Assembly (NCBI GenBank): GCA_964354655.1 | Contig: CAYHAL010000002.1 | Span: forward strand, 43,313 to 107,312 | From: E44-bin46 sp964354655 | GTDB lineage: Bacteria; Chloroflexota; Dehalococcoidia; Dehalococcoidales; E44-bin46 | Reading direction: 5' to 3' | Length of the DNA stretch: 64,000 bases | Part shown: positions 15,042 through 23,638 of the stretch, in pieces | Layout: each line of letters starts with the position of its first letter | Position numbering within the stretch: the first letter of the stretch is position 1 | Position numbers and translations under genes: made by a program | The notes under the pieces: generated by a model | Seen by the model: the letters and a program-made list of their open reading frames with translations, nothing else | Database searches by the model: none | Told to the model about the DNA's origin: nothing

Positions 15042-17216
15042 TCAAGGGTTATTTTTTACTGTCGCCTCATCCCCTACCCTGGTTACACCTATCACCCCTC
15101 TGACCGCCTCAATTCTCCCTAAGAGCCGTAATAACTGAGCCAAGCCCTTGGTCTCTAAAGTAAGATGTTCAGTAACAGTATGGTCATCATGCTGAACGAA
15201 GCTCATTGCCGCTATATTAACCTTCTCCTCAGCCACAACGGTGGTGATGTCACGAATCAGCCCTACCCTGTCCCAGGCTTCAACCTGAATACTGACCGGA
15301 TACAGGGCATCAGTCTGCCCCCATTCCACTGGAATCAGCCTCTCCTTCTCATCCTCATGAATTATATTATAACAATCCCGACGATGGACAGACACGCCCC
15401 GGCTGCGAGTAACATAACCAATAATCTTATCGCCAGGCAATGGGTGACAACACTCGGCTAATCGGGTAAGCATATCCCCAACACCTAACACCTGAACCGC
15501 TAATACCGCTGGCTTGGGTGGTGGAACTCCGACTATTTCTCTAGGTTGCTCTTGCTGGGCAGCTAGTTTCAAGGCAACCTGATGGGTAGTAATACCACCA
15601 TAACCAATAGCTGCCAAAAAATCATCCAAGCTATCATATTTAAATAGCTTGGCTAACTCTTCCCGCCCGCTGAGTTTTATACCCAGCCGCCGCATCTCTT
15701 TATCCAAAAGCTCCCGACCGCGCTCAACATTTTCTACCCGCTCCTGCTTCCTAAACCACTGCCTTATCTTCTCCCTAGCGTGAGAGGTCTCGACATAGCC
15801 CAACTCAGGGTTAAGCCAATCTCGACTCGGTCCCTTTTCCCCTTTAGTGGCGATGATTTCAACCACATCGCCATTTTTAAGCTGATAACAACTCAGCGGC
15901 ACCAGCCTACCGTTGACCTTAGCCCCTATACACCGATGCCCCAGCTCAGTATGAACCCGATAGGCAAAATCAAGCGGGGTAGAACCCTTGGGCAAATCCT
16001 TTATCTCCCCCTTAGGCGTGAAAACAAAAACCTGGTCAATAAATATATCAGTCTTAATCGATTCCAAGAACTCAGCCCCGCTGAGCTCCCGGTGCCACTC
16101 AATCAACTGGCGTAGCCAGCTTATCCTTTCCTCAAAGCGTATATCCTTCTCTTCACCCTCTTTATATCGCCAGTGAGCCGCTACCCCATATTCAGCAATA
16201 TGATGCATCTCACGAGTGCGAATCTGTATTTCCAGCGGGATTGCGCCATACATTACCACAGTATGTAACGCCTGATACCCATTCGGCTTGGGGTTGGCAA
16301 TAAAATCATCAAACTCCCCGGGCAAAGGATGCCACAGACTATGGATAACACCTACCGCCGCATAACAATCAGGCACAGTACTAACCAATACCCGAAGCGC
16401 CAGCAGGTCATGGATATCATCAAAGTCCCTGCCCAAGGCAGAATATTTCTCCATTTTCTGGTATATGCTATAAATATGCTTGGGTCTACCCGAGATTTCA
16501 GCTTCTAGACCTACCTTTTTAAACTCGTCCCCCAAAATCTGAATTATCCGGGCAACAAATTCCTCACGCTGGGTGCGCCGGGCAGCTATCAGCTTAGCAA
16601 TCCGGCGATACTTCTTTAGCTCCAGAGAGCGAAACGATAAATCCTCTAATTGCCACTTCAGTTCCCATATCCCCAGGCGATGAGCTAAGGGGGCATAAAT
16701 CTCTAGGGTCTCCTGAGCAATGCTACGCCGTTTTTCCGGTGGCAGAGCATCCAAGGTGCGCAGATTATGCAGCCTATCAGCCAGCTTAATAAACACCACC
16801 CGCAGGTCCTCAGCCATAGCCACCAGCATCTTTCTCAGGTTCTCCACCTGTAGTTCGCTGGCTGCCACACCTTCTCCTGACCAGGAGAGCTGGCTCAGTT
16901 TAGTGGTGCCATCAACTAACTTGGCTACCTCCGAACCAAACTTGGCTTCAATCTCCGAAATAGGTATGCCGCAGTTTTCCGGAACATCATGCAGTAAGGC
17001 TGCGGCTAGAGAGCTGGCATCAAGCTGAAGTTCAGCCAGGGTCAAAGCCACCTGTAACGGGTGCTCCAAATAGGGCTTGCCCGATTTACGCACCTGACCT
17101 CGATGTGCCTGGGAGGCAAACTTATAGGCCTCTTCAACCAAAGCTAGCTTCTCCGGCTGAAGATACCCTTGAGCCTTATCTCTAAGTTGCCTAAAACTCT
17201 TCACCCGCCTCACCAA
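15042..17216 (-). CDS. relA: RelA/SpoT homologue, probably synthetase-dominant (p)ppGpp enzyme
   Basis: Long RSH protein, 724 aa: HD hydrolase domain (about 30-180), synthetase (about 230-350), TGS (about 395-455) and a C-terminal ACT domain (about 650-720). Synthetase motifs SGRPKHIYSIYQKM and NPKPNGYQALHT are intact. The loop reads GEFDD (300-304), the EXDD type of monofunctional RelA rather than the RXKD of bifunctional enzymes. The hydrolase motif reads HDVPEN (76-81), so the usual Asp of HDxxED is Asn. Both changes favour synthesis over hydrolysis, although other HD residues (His52, Asp147) remain. Confidence 0.92.
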   Translation of the reverse strand: MVRRVKSFRQLRDKAQGYLQPEKLALVEEAYKFASQAHRGQVRKSGKPYLEHPLQVALTLAELQLDASSLAAALLHDVPENCGIPISEIEAKFGSEVAKLVDGTTKLSQLSWSGEGVAASELQVENLRKMLVAMAEDLRVVFIKLADRLHNLRTLDALPPEKRRSIAQETLEIYAPLAHRLGIWELKWQLEDLSFRSLELKKYRRIAKLIAARRTQREEFVARIIQILGDEFKKVGLEAEISGRPKHIYSIYQKMEKYSALGRDFDDIHDLLALRVLVSTVPDCYAAVGVIHSLWHPLPGEFDDFIANPKPNGYQALHTVVMYGAIPLEIQIRTREMHHIAEYGVAAHWRYKEGEEKDIRFEERISWLRQLIEWHRELSGAEFLESIKTDIFIDQVFVFTPKGEIKDLPKGSTPLDFAYRVHTELGHRCIGAKVNGRLVPLSCYQLKNGDVVEIIATKGEKGPSRDWLNPELGYVETSHAREKIRQWFRKQERVENVERGRELLDKEMRRLGIKLSGREELAKLFKYDSLDDFLAAIGYGGITTHQVALKLAAQQEQPREIVGVPPPKPAVLAVQVLGVGDMLTRLAECCHPLPGDKIIGYVTRSRGVSVHRRDCYNIIHEDEKERLIPVEWGQTDALYPVSIQVEAWDRVGLIRDITTVVAEEKVNIAAMSFVQHDDHTVTEHLTLETKGLAQLLRLLGRIEAVRGVIGVTRVGDEATVKNNP

Positions 17217-17292
17217 TAGCTAATATTATATTTCAAGTATAACCCAACCGCATTGCTGGGGGCAAATTTGGCGGTACCTTGACAAATTATGG

Positions 17293-17594
17293 ATTGACCT
17301 CACCCCCTTTAGATATTTATTAACCCACCCCCTTTATCCCCCTCCCTTATGAAGGGAGGCTTCGCCTCTCTTTGACTCTCCTTAAAAGGAGCTTGAGAGG
17401 AGCTTCGCTCCCTTTGACCCTCCTTAAAAGGAGCCTTGCCTTTTTTACTCTTCTTAAAAGGAGTTATTAAGCAGAACTTTTAAGAAATCATCCCTCTCAA
17501 GGGAGAGGTTTTAGAGAGGGGGCTTAAGCCCCCTCTTTTTAAAATCCCTCCCCTTCCCCTTGGCAAGGGGAAGGGGATAAAGGGGATAGGGTTA
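17293..17594. repeat. Interspersed mosaic palindromic repeat, copy 4
   Basis: Fills most of the 444-base divergent relA-hisS gap. It starts ATTGACCTCACCCCC, which is the right end of copies 1, 3 and 6 read backwards, then ATTTATTAACCCACC and CCCTCCCTTATGAAGGGAGG. Several CTCCTTAAAAGGAG units follow, then GAGGGGGCTTAAGCCCCCTC, then CCCCTTGGCAAGGGG and GGGATAGGG. It therefore has one end of each subtype. The unit CTTAAAAGGAG is repeated four times. Confidence 0.87.
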
Positions 17595-17608
17595 CCAGAT
17601 AATCTCCC

Positions 17609-17638
17609 TTTACAAAGTCGGTGCTAATACTGTATTCT
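17609..17638 (+). promoter_or_regulatory. Candidate promoter of hisS
   Basis: TTTACA at 17609-17614, 18-nt spacer, TATTCT at 17633-17638, about 22 bases before the TTG start of hisS and just outside repeat copy 4. Confidence 0.45.
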
Positions 17639-17660
17639 AGCTTAAAAAGAGAGGGACAGC

Positions 17661-18908
17661 TTGTATCAGGCACCACGCGGAACTTCAGATATACTACCCA
17701 AGGAACAACCATACTGGCGCTACATAGAGCAAAAGGTGGTTAATATCTGCCAGCTCTACGGCTATGAGCGCATTGATGTTCCTGCCTTTGAGGACACCGG
17801 GCTTTTCTCCCGCAGTATCGGCGAAGAGACCGATATTGTACAAAAGGAAATGTATACCTTTAAGGATAGAGGGGGAAACAAACTAACCCTGAGACCAGAG
17901 GGCACGGCGCCAGTATGCCGAGCCTATCTGGAACACGGAATGCATAATTTGCCCCAACCGGTAAAGCTGTATTATATTGGCTCCATTTTCAGATATGAAA
18001 GACCCCAGGCAGGCAGATATCGGCAACACTACCAGTTTGGCTATGAGGCTATCGGGGATGACGACCCCGCCCTTGATGCTGAAGTCATTGATATGGCATG
18101 GCAGTTCTTTTCCTGCCTAAACCTGCGCCACCTATCACTAGTCCTTAATAGTATCGGTTGTAAACAATGTCGACCCGAATATCTAGCTGCCCTGAAGAGC
18201 TACTACACCAACTATATTCACGACCTGTGTCCAGATTGCAAAACAAGGTTTAAGAGAAACCCCCTCCGCCTCCTTGACTGTAAAAAGCCGGTATGTCAGC
18301 AGATAGCTATTTCCGCCCCGAAAAGCACCGACTACCTTTGCCCCCAGTGTGATGAGCACTTTAAACAGGTAAAGAGGTACCTGGGGTTACTACAAATCCC
18401 CTTTAAACTAGACCATTGCCTGGTTCGGGGCTTGGACTACTATACCAGGACAGTATTTGAGGTTCAGCCTGAAGCCGAAGGCGCCCAGAGCACCCTCGGC
18501 GGTGGCGGACGATACGATGACCTGATTGAAGAACTGGGTGGCAGACCTACCCCGGCAATCGGTTTCGCCTCTGGTATAGAGCGCATAATCCTCAACCTGA
18601 AGAAACAGGGGATTTCCATCCCAGCCCTGCCCCGACCCAAGGTTTTCATTGCCTATATCGGCGATGACGCCAGGGACGAGGCAATAAAGCTGTCAGCTAG
18701 GCTTAGAAAGGACAGCATCGGCGTAATAGAAACCGTGGGCAATAAGAGCCTGAAGGCTCAACTAAGACTGGCAAATAACCTTGGCGCCAGTCACACCGTC
18801 ATTATCGGCGACCAAGAAGTAAAAACCGGCACCGTCATACTACGAGATATGACCACCTCGGAACAAAAAACTATCCCCCTCCCCCAGCTACAAGGGCAGT
18901 TACGCTAA
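17661..18908 (+). CDS. hisS: Histidyl-tRNA synthetase
   Basis: Class II synthetase, 415 aa, charging tRNA-His. YQAPRGTSDILP begins the protein, motif 2 is FRYERPQAGRYRQHYQFG, the His-binding signature is LVRGLDYYTRTVFE, and GFASGIERI is motif 3. A C-terminal anticodon domain starts near residue 330. Start codon is TTG at 17661 with AGAGAGGGA 8-15 bases upstream. The insertion carries CPDC and CPQC pairs, a possible zinc knuckle seen in many HisRS. Confidence 0.95.
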   Translation: MYQAPRGTSDILPKEQPYWRYIEQKVVNICQLYGYERIDVPAFEDTGLFSRSIGEETDIVQKEMYTFKDRGGNKLTLRPEGTAPVCRAYLEHGMHNLPQPVKLYYIGSIFRYERPQAGRYRQHYQFGYEAIGDDDPALDAEVIDMAWQFFSCLNLRHLSLVLNSIGCKQCRPEYLAALKSYYTNYIHDLCPDCKTRFKRNPLRLLDCKKPVCQQIAISAPKSTDYLCPQCDEHFKQVKRYLGLLQIPFKLDHCLVRGLDYYTRTVFEVQPEAEGAQSTLGGGGRYDDLIEELGGRPTPAIGFASGIERIILNLKKQGISIPALPRPKVFIAYIGDDARDEAIKLSARLRKDSIGVIETVGNKSLKAQLRLANNLGASHTVIIGDQEVKTGTVILRDMTTSEQKTIPLPQLQGQLR

Positions 18909-18920
18909 CCACCCCCAGCT

Positions 18921-18949
18921 TCACCTTATAGTTAAATTGTGCTATAATA
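18921..18949 (+). promoter_or_regulatory. Promoter upstream of gyrB
   Basis: TTCACC at 18921-18926, 17-nt spacer, perfect TATAAT at 18944-18949. The start codon of gyrB is at 19077, leaving a leader of about 120 bases in which I see no strong hairpin. Confidence 0.6.
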
Positions 18950-19076
18950 TTCAAGTGCGTACGTTATCTGATTTAACCTCTTCTATTGTAGCTAGAAGCT
19001 ATTTCGGTATCACTATCTCCTTAATATTCCCACTTCACTCTTTGTCCCTACATCAATAAGACGGTAAAGGCTAACT

Positions 19077-20993
19077 ATGACCCAGAATAATGAGCGAGTA
19101 AATAACGAGTATACTGCCGAGGCTATCCAGGTGCTGGGCGGGCGGGAAGCAGTACGCCGACGCCCAAGTATGTATATTGGCAGCACTGACCAGCGCGGAC
19201 TGCACCACCTAGTCTATGAAATTATCTATAACAGCATTGATGAAGCCATGGCTGGCTGCTGCACCAAAATTAAGGCTGTCATTCAACAGGACAATACCGT
19301 CAAGGTTGAAGATAACGGGCGTGGCATTCCGGTAGAGATTCACCCCGCCACCAATGTATCAGCCCTGGAGACAGTAATGACTACCCTGCACGCTGGGGCA
19401 AAATTTGGCGGTAAGACCTACCAGGTATCAGGCGGGCTACATGGGGTAGGGGCTTCGGCAGTAAATGCCCTTTGCTCCTGGCTCAGGGTTAATGTCATGC
19501 GCGACGGCAAGCTCTATCAACAGGAGTACAGACAGGGCATACCCCAAGGGGAGGTAACACAAATAGGTGAAGCCAGTGGCACCGGCACTACCGTTACCTT
19601 CCTCGCTGACGAGGAAATATTCGGCAAGGTCAGCTATGATTTTAATACCCTCAGCCAGCGAGTGCGCGAAATGGCCTACCTTAACAAGGAGCTAGAAATA
19701 TACCTCAAGGATGAAAGGAAAGACTTAGAGAAGACCTTCTACTTTGAGGGTGGAATCACTAGCTTCGTCGGTTACCTTAACCGAAATCGGGAAGTCTGCC
19801 ACCACCAGCCTATCTATATCTCTAAACAGGTAAATAGCACTATAATCGAGACAGCCCTCCAGTATAATGAAGGCTTTACCGAGTCCATCTATAGCTTCGC
19901 TAACTGTGTTAATACTGTGGATGGGGGCACCCATCTTACCGGCTTCCGCTCAGCACTAACCCGAGTACTTAATGACTACGCCCGAAAGAACAAGCTTGTC
20001 AAAGAAGAGGAGCCCAACCTGATAGGTGATGACGTCAGAGAGGGGCTTACTGCCGTGGTTAGCGTTAAGCTTGCCGAACCGCAGTTTGAAGGACAGACCA
20101 AAGCTAGGCTGGGCAATCTTGAGATCAAAAGCCTGGTAGAGGGCATCGTCGGCGAGGGGCTATCCCTCTACCTAGAGGAACACCCTGATGATGCTAAAAG
20201 GATTATAGATAAGTGCCTCACCTCTTCCAGAGCCAGGGAAGCCGCCAGAAAGGCTCGCGATTTAATTATCAAAAAGAGCACCCTGGATACCACCCTGCCC
20301 GGGAAACTGGCTGATTGCTCCGAGAAAGACCCGACTTACTGTGAACTATACCTGGTCGAGGGCGACTCAGCCGGTGGTTCTGCCAAGCAGGGACGCAATC
20401 GCCGCTTTCAGGCTATCCTGCCACTGCGGGGCAAAATCCTCAATGTGGAAAAGGCACGCTTAGATAAGATGCTAGCCCATGAAGAAATCCGTGCCCTCAT
20501 TACTGCCATTGGCGCTGGCATAGACGATGATTTTGACCTATCAAAGCTCCGTTATCACCGGGTCATTATAATGACCGACGCCGATGTTGATGGCTCTCAC
20601 ATCCGCACCCTGCTGCTAACCTTCTTCTTCCGCCATATGGTAGAGCTGATTAACCATCGGCACCTGTTCATTGCCCAGCCACCGCTATTCCGAATCAAAA
20701 CCAGCAAGCTTGAGCACTGGGTTTACTCTGAACAAGAAAAGGGGGAGGTTCTGAAAAAGCTAAAGGAGACTCAGAAGGCGGAGGTTCAACGGTATAAGGG
20801 TCTGGGGGAGATGAGCGCCGAGCAACTGTGGGAAACCACCATGAACCCGGCTACCCGCACCCTGCTTGCTGTCACTCTAGAAGACTCCGCCAAGGCTGAC
20901 CACACCTTCCATATATTAATGGGAGGCGAAGTCCCACCCCGCAAAGCCTTCATCCAAGCCCACGCCAAGAGCGTCCGAAACTTGGATATTTAA
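19077..20993 (+). CDS. gyrB: DNA gyrase subunit B
   Basis: ATPase subunit of gyrase, 638 aa, without the long insertion of proteobacterial GyrB. GHKL ATPase: DEAMAGC, DNGRGIPV, GGLHGVGASAVNAL. TOPRIM: LVEGDSAGGSAKQGRNR and IIMTDADVDGSHI. C-terminus: QRYKGLGEMSAEQLWETTMNP. It pairs with gyrA at 30370 on the other side of dnaA. Its stop overlaps the end of convergent pyrE by 4 bases. Confidence 0.96.
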   Translation: MTQNNERVNNEYTAEAIQVLGGREAVRRRPSMYIGSTDQRGLHHLVYEIIYNSIDEAMAGCCTKIKAVIQQDNTVKVEDNGRGIPVEIHPATNVSALETVMTTLHAGAKFGGKTYQVSGGLHGVGASAVNALCSWLRVNVMRDGKLYQQEYRQGIPQGEVTQIGEASGTGTTVTFLADEEIFGKVSYDFNTLSQRVREMAYLNKELEIYLKDERKDLEKTFYFEGGITSFVGYLNRNREVCHHQPIYISKQVNSTIIETALQYNEGFTESIYSFANCVNTVDGGTHLTGFRSALTRVLNDYARKNKLVKEEEPNLIGDDVREGLTAVVSVKLAEPQFEGQTKARLGNLEIKSLVEGIVGEGLSLYLEEHPDDAKRIIDKCLTSSRAREAARKARDLIIKKSTLDTTLPGKLADCSEKDPTYCELYLVEGDSAGGSAKQGRNRRFQAILPLRGKILNVEKARLDKMLAHEEIRALITAIGAGIDDDFDLSKLRYHRVIIMTDADVDGSHIRTLLLTFFFRHMVELINHRHLFIAQPPLFRIKTSKLEHWVYSEQEKGEVLKKLKETQKAEVQRYKGLGEMSAEQLWETTMNPATRTLLAVTLEDSAKADHTFHILMGGEVPPRKAFIQAHAKSVRNLDI

Positions 20994-21559
20994 TGGACTA
21001 CGCTCAACAGAGCGGTAAAATCGTAGCCCTCTTTCTTCAGTTTATCGCTTCCACCTTCACCGCGGTCAACCAGCACGATAACCTTCACTACCTTGCATTT
21101 GGCTGCTTCCACTGCCTCTATTGCCTTAAGTACTGAGCCCCCGGTGGTAAGAACATCATCAACTATGGCTACTCTTGACCCTTCTTTAAGATGCCCTTCA
21201 ATCTGCCTCATGGTGCCGTGCTCCTTGGCTACCTCCCTGACTATGAAAGCTGGCATTGGCTTCCCCTCCAGGTAGCTAACCAAAGCAACCGAAGTTACAA
21301 TAGGGTAAGCCCCGGTTGCCACCCCACCAACAGCGTCAACCCCGGTCTTAACCAGCTCATCAAATATCGCCTTCCCCACCAGGTAAGCCCCCTCCGGAGA
21401 TAGGGTCATCCTTTTGCCATCAATGTAATAATTACTCTTCCTCCCCGAGGTAAGGGTAAACTCGCCGGTCAAGAACGCTCCAACCTCGGTGGCAATCTCC
21501 TTGATTCTCCTGGTAACCTCGGTATCCAACCCCAACTCTAGACTAGGATATGTCTCCAT
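20990..21559 (-). CDS. pyrE: Orotate phosphoribosyltransferase
   Basis: Makes OMP from orotate and PRPP, the step before PyrF. 189 aa. The PRPP-binding loop is VAIVDDVLTTGGSVLKAIEA (about 126-145). FTLTSGRKSNYYIDGK and GGVATGAYPI are family motifs. It is 22 bases downstream of nadD on the same strand, in a run with obgE. Confidence 0.94.
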   Translation of the reverse strand: METYPSLELGLDTEVTRRIKEIATEVGAFLTGEFTLTSGRKSNYYIDGKRMTLSPEGAYLVGKAIFDELVKTGVDAVGGVATGAYPIVTSVALVSYLEGKPMPAFIVREVAKEHGTMRQIEGHLKEGSRVAIVDDVLTTGGSVLKAIEAVEAAKCKVVKVIVLVDRGEGGSDKLKKEGYDFTALLSVVH

Positions 21560-21581
21560 AATGCAACCTCCTACCTAAGGT

Positions 21582-22187
21582 CTAGGCTTTAGTGTATAGC
21601 CCCTGCTCCCGAATATATCTGTCTACCAGCTCAGGGACAAGGTGACCGATGGATAGTCCCTGGGCAACCCACTGCCTGATTACCGAGCCACTAATATCCA
21701 CCTCAGGTATATCCAGCAAAATAACCCTCTGGGCTAGTCCAGGGATGGTAGCCTCCAGGGATTTTATGTCGGGCTGAAGATAGCCCGGTCGGGGGACTGC
21801 CAGTAGATAACACATCTTAATCAGCCGCTCTGGCTCCCGCCACTTGGGCAGCTCAGCTAAACTGTCCCAACCTAAAATGAAAAATAGCTCATCCCCAGCC
21901 CCAAGCCGGCCCTTTAGCTCGGCAATGGTATCAACAGTATACGACGGTCCAGCCCGCTCTACCTCTATGGTTGACAGTTTGAAATAAGGCTTATTACCAA
22001 TAGCCAGGCGCACCATCTGGATACGATGTTCCGCAGCTGAAATAGGACTGTCCATCCTCAGCCACGGCAGACCAGCCGGCACAAAAAGAACCTCAGCCAA
22101 ATTCAGCCGGGCTCTTACCTCCTCGGCAACAATAAGGTGCCCATTATGGATTGGGTCAAAGGTCCCCCCCAGCACGCCTATTTTCAT
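21582..22187 (-). CDS. nadD: Nicotinate-nucleotide adenylyltransferase
   Basis: Adenylylates NaMN, linking NadA/NadC to NadE. 201 aa with GGTFDPIHNGHLIVAEEV (about 6-23) as the HIGH-type nucleotide-binding motif, FILGWDSLAELPKWR, and the ISGSVIRQWVAQG region at the C-terminus. Its start is 2 bases from the obgE stop, so it is likely coupled to obgE. Confidence 0.95.
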   Translation of the reverse strand: MKIGVLGGTFDPIHNGHLIVAEEVRARLNLAEVLFVPAGLPWLRMDSPISAAEHRIQMVRLAIGNKPYFKLSTIEVERAGPSYTVDTIAELKGRLGAGDELFFILGWDSLAELPKWREPERLIKMCYLLAVPRPGYLQPDIKSLEATIPGLAQRVILLDIPEVDISGSVIRQWVAQGLSIGHLVPELVDRYIREQGLYTKA

Positions 22188-22188
22188 C

Positions 22189-23454
22189 CTACCACTCCCA
22201 CTCTAGACTCCCACAGCGAACCTTATCACCTGGCTTAACCCCAGCCTTCCCCAAAGCCTTGCTCACCCCCAGCCTAGTGAATTGCCGTCTAATCTGCCCC
22301 AGTACCTCAGGGCTAGACACACCTGACTTAGCCACAATGCGCTCCAGTTCAGGAGCAACAATAACAAAGGTATCACCTTCCTTATGCACACTAGGGCTAG
22401 CCACTCGGGGCTGGGGATGAAAAATCTTCTTAACCATCTTCTCCTCCGCCCCTCTCTCAACGGTAACCTGACTCACCATCTCCATGGCTTCAGCCATAAG
22501 CTCAGAAACGCCCTCCCCGGTGGCTGCTGAAATGAAAAGGGGGGAGAGCCCAGCAACATGAAAGGCATCCCTAATCTCAGCTAACCGAGCCCGAACCTCA
22601 GGCAGGTCAATCTTATTGACTGCCACCAGTTGGAACTTCTGCGCCAAGGCTGAATCATATAAACTGAGCTCATTATTTACCCGTATCATGTCGTCCACCG
22701 GAGACGCTGAGCTACCATCTATCAAGTGGATAAGCATCTTGGTTCGGGCAACATGGCGTAGGAAATCATGACCCAGACCTCGACCGAGGTGGGCACCGTC
22801 TATTAACCCTGGAATCTCAGCCAATACAAAGCTTCGTTGGTCAACTTCAACCACACCCAGAATAGGCTCACGGGTAGTGAAAGGATAACTGGCTATTTTA
22901 GGCTTGGCTGCTGAACAGGCGGCTAGCAGGGTAGACTTGCCCACATTGGGATAGCCAATAATCCCAACATCGGCGATAAGCCTCAATTCTAATATTACCG
23001 AATTCTCCTCCCCAGCCTCCCCTTTCTGGGCAATTTGTGGGGCTTGATTAGTCGCCGAAACAAAGCGAACATTGCCCCACCCCCCTTTCCCACCCTTGGC
23101 TATGATTACCTGCTGCCCAGCCTGCTCCAAATCGGCTATAAGCGAATTGCCACCTACCTGCGCCTTCAATAATACCACCGTCCCAGTAGGGACGGTTAAT
23201 ATCAGGGTTTTCCCTTTCTTACCGTGCCTCTTTTTACCCTTACCATTCTCGCCATCACCTGCTTTGTAGAATCGCCGGCGCTCAAATGCCCGCAGGCTGC
23301 TAACACTACCTTCAGCTTTAATTATAACATCGCCGCCGTCACCACCATCCCCGCCATCAGGACCGCCAAAAGGAACAAATTTCTCCTGCCTGAAGCTCAC
23401 TACCCCATCTCCCCCGTTACCTGCCCTTACCCTTATTTCTACCTGGTCATACAT
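22189..23454 (-). CDS. obgE: GTPase Obg/CgtA
   Basis: Ribosome-associated GTPase, 421 aa. Glycine-rich Obg domain 1-157 (GGPDGGDGGDGGDVI), G domain with GYPNVGKSTLL, DVGIIG, AEIPGLIDGAH and NKIDLP, and a C-terminal OCT domain of about 80 residues. It begins the obgE-nadD-pyrE run, transcribed leftward from the origin region. Confidence 0.96.
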   Translation of the reverse strand: MYDQVEIRVRAGNGGDGVVSFRQEKFVPFGGPDGGDGGDGGDVIIKAEGSVSSLRAFERRRFYKAGDGENGKGKKRHGKKGKTLILTVPTGTVVLLKAQVGGNSLIADLEQAGQQVIIAKGGKGGWGNVRFVSATNQAPQIAQKGEAGEENSVILELRLIADVGIIGYPNVGKSTLLAACSAAKPKIASYPFTTREPILGVVEVDQRSFVLAEIPGLIDGAHLGRGLGHDFLRHVARTKMLIHLIDGSSASPVDDMIRVNNELSLYDSALAQKFQLVAVNKIDLPEVRARLAEIRDAFHVAGLSPLFISAATGEGVSELMAEAMEMVSQVTVERGAEEKMVKKIFHPQPRVASPSVHKEGDTFVIVAPELERIVAKSGVSSPEVLGQIRRQFTRLGVSKALGKAGVKPGDKVRCGSLEWEW

Positions 23455-23638
23455 ACTTGGCTACCTGTGCTTTTTATTAATTATTATAGATTATGTTTCT
23501 CTGAAAATATATGGATTATCTAAATAATAATCTTAATAACAGTTATAGTAGATGAGGAATCTTAGGGAGGATAGAGGTTGGGTTACTGGGATTATCACGG
23601 CTACTTTGTTTATAGTTTACTTATAGATTATCTATTGG
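23455..23638. other. AT-rich obgE-dnaA gap with GATTATC-type repeats, candidate replication origin
   Basis: 184 bases, clearly more AT-rich than the flanks, downstream of dnaA. GATTATC occurs at 23514-23520, 23590-23596 and 23626-23632, with GATTATG at 23489-23495 and AATAATC (the inverse type) near 23526. No TTATCCACA box is present. Strand composition flips from C-rich (obgE and left) to G-rich (fmt and right) around here. The assignment as oriC is an inference. Confidence 0.45.
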
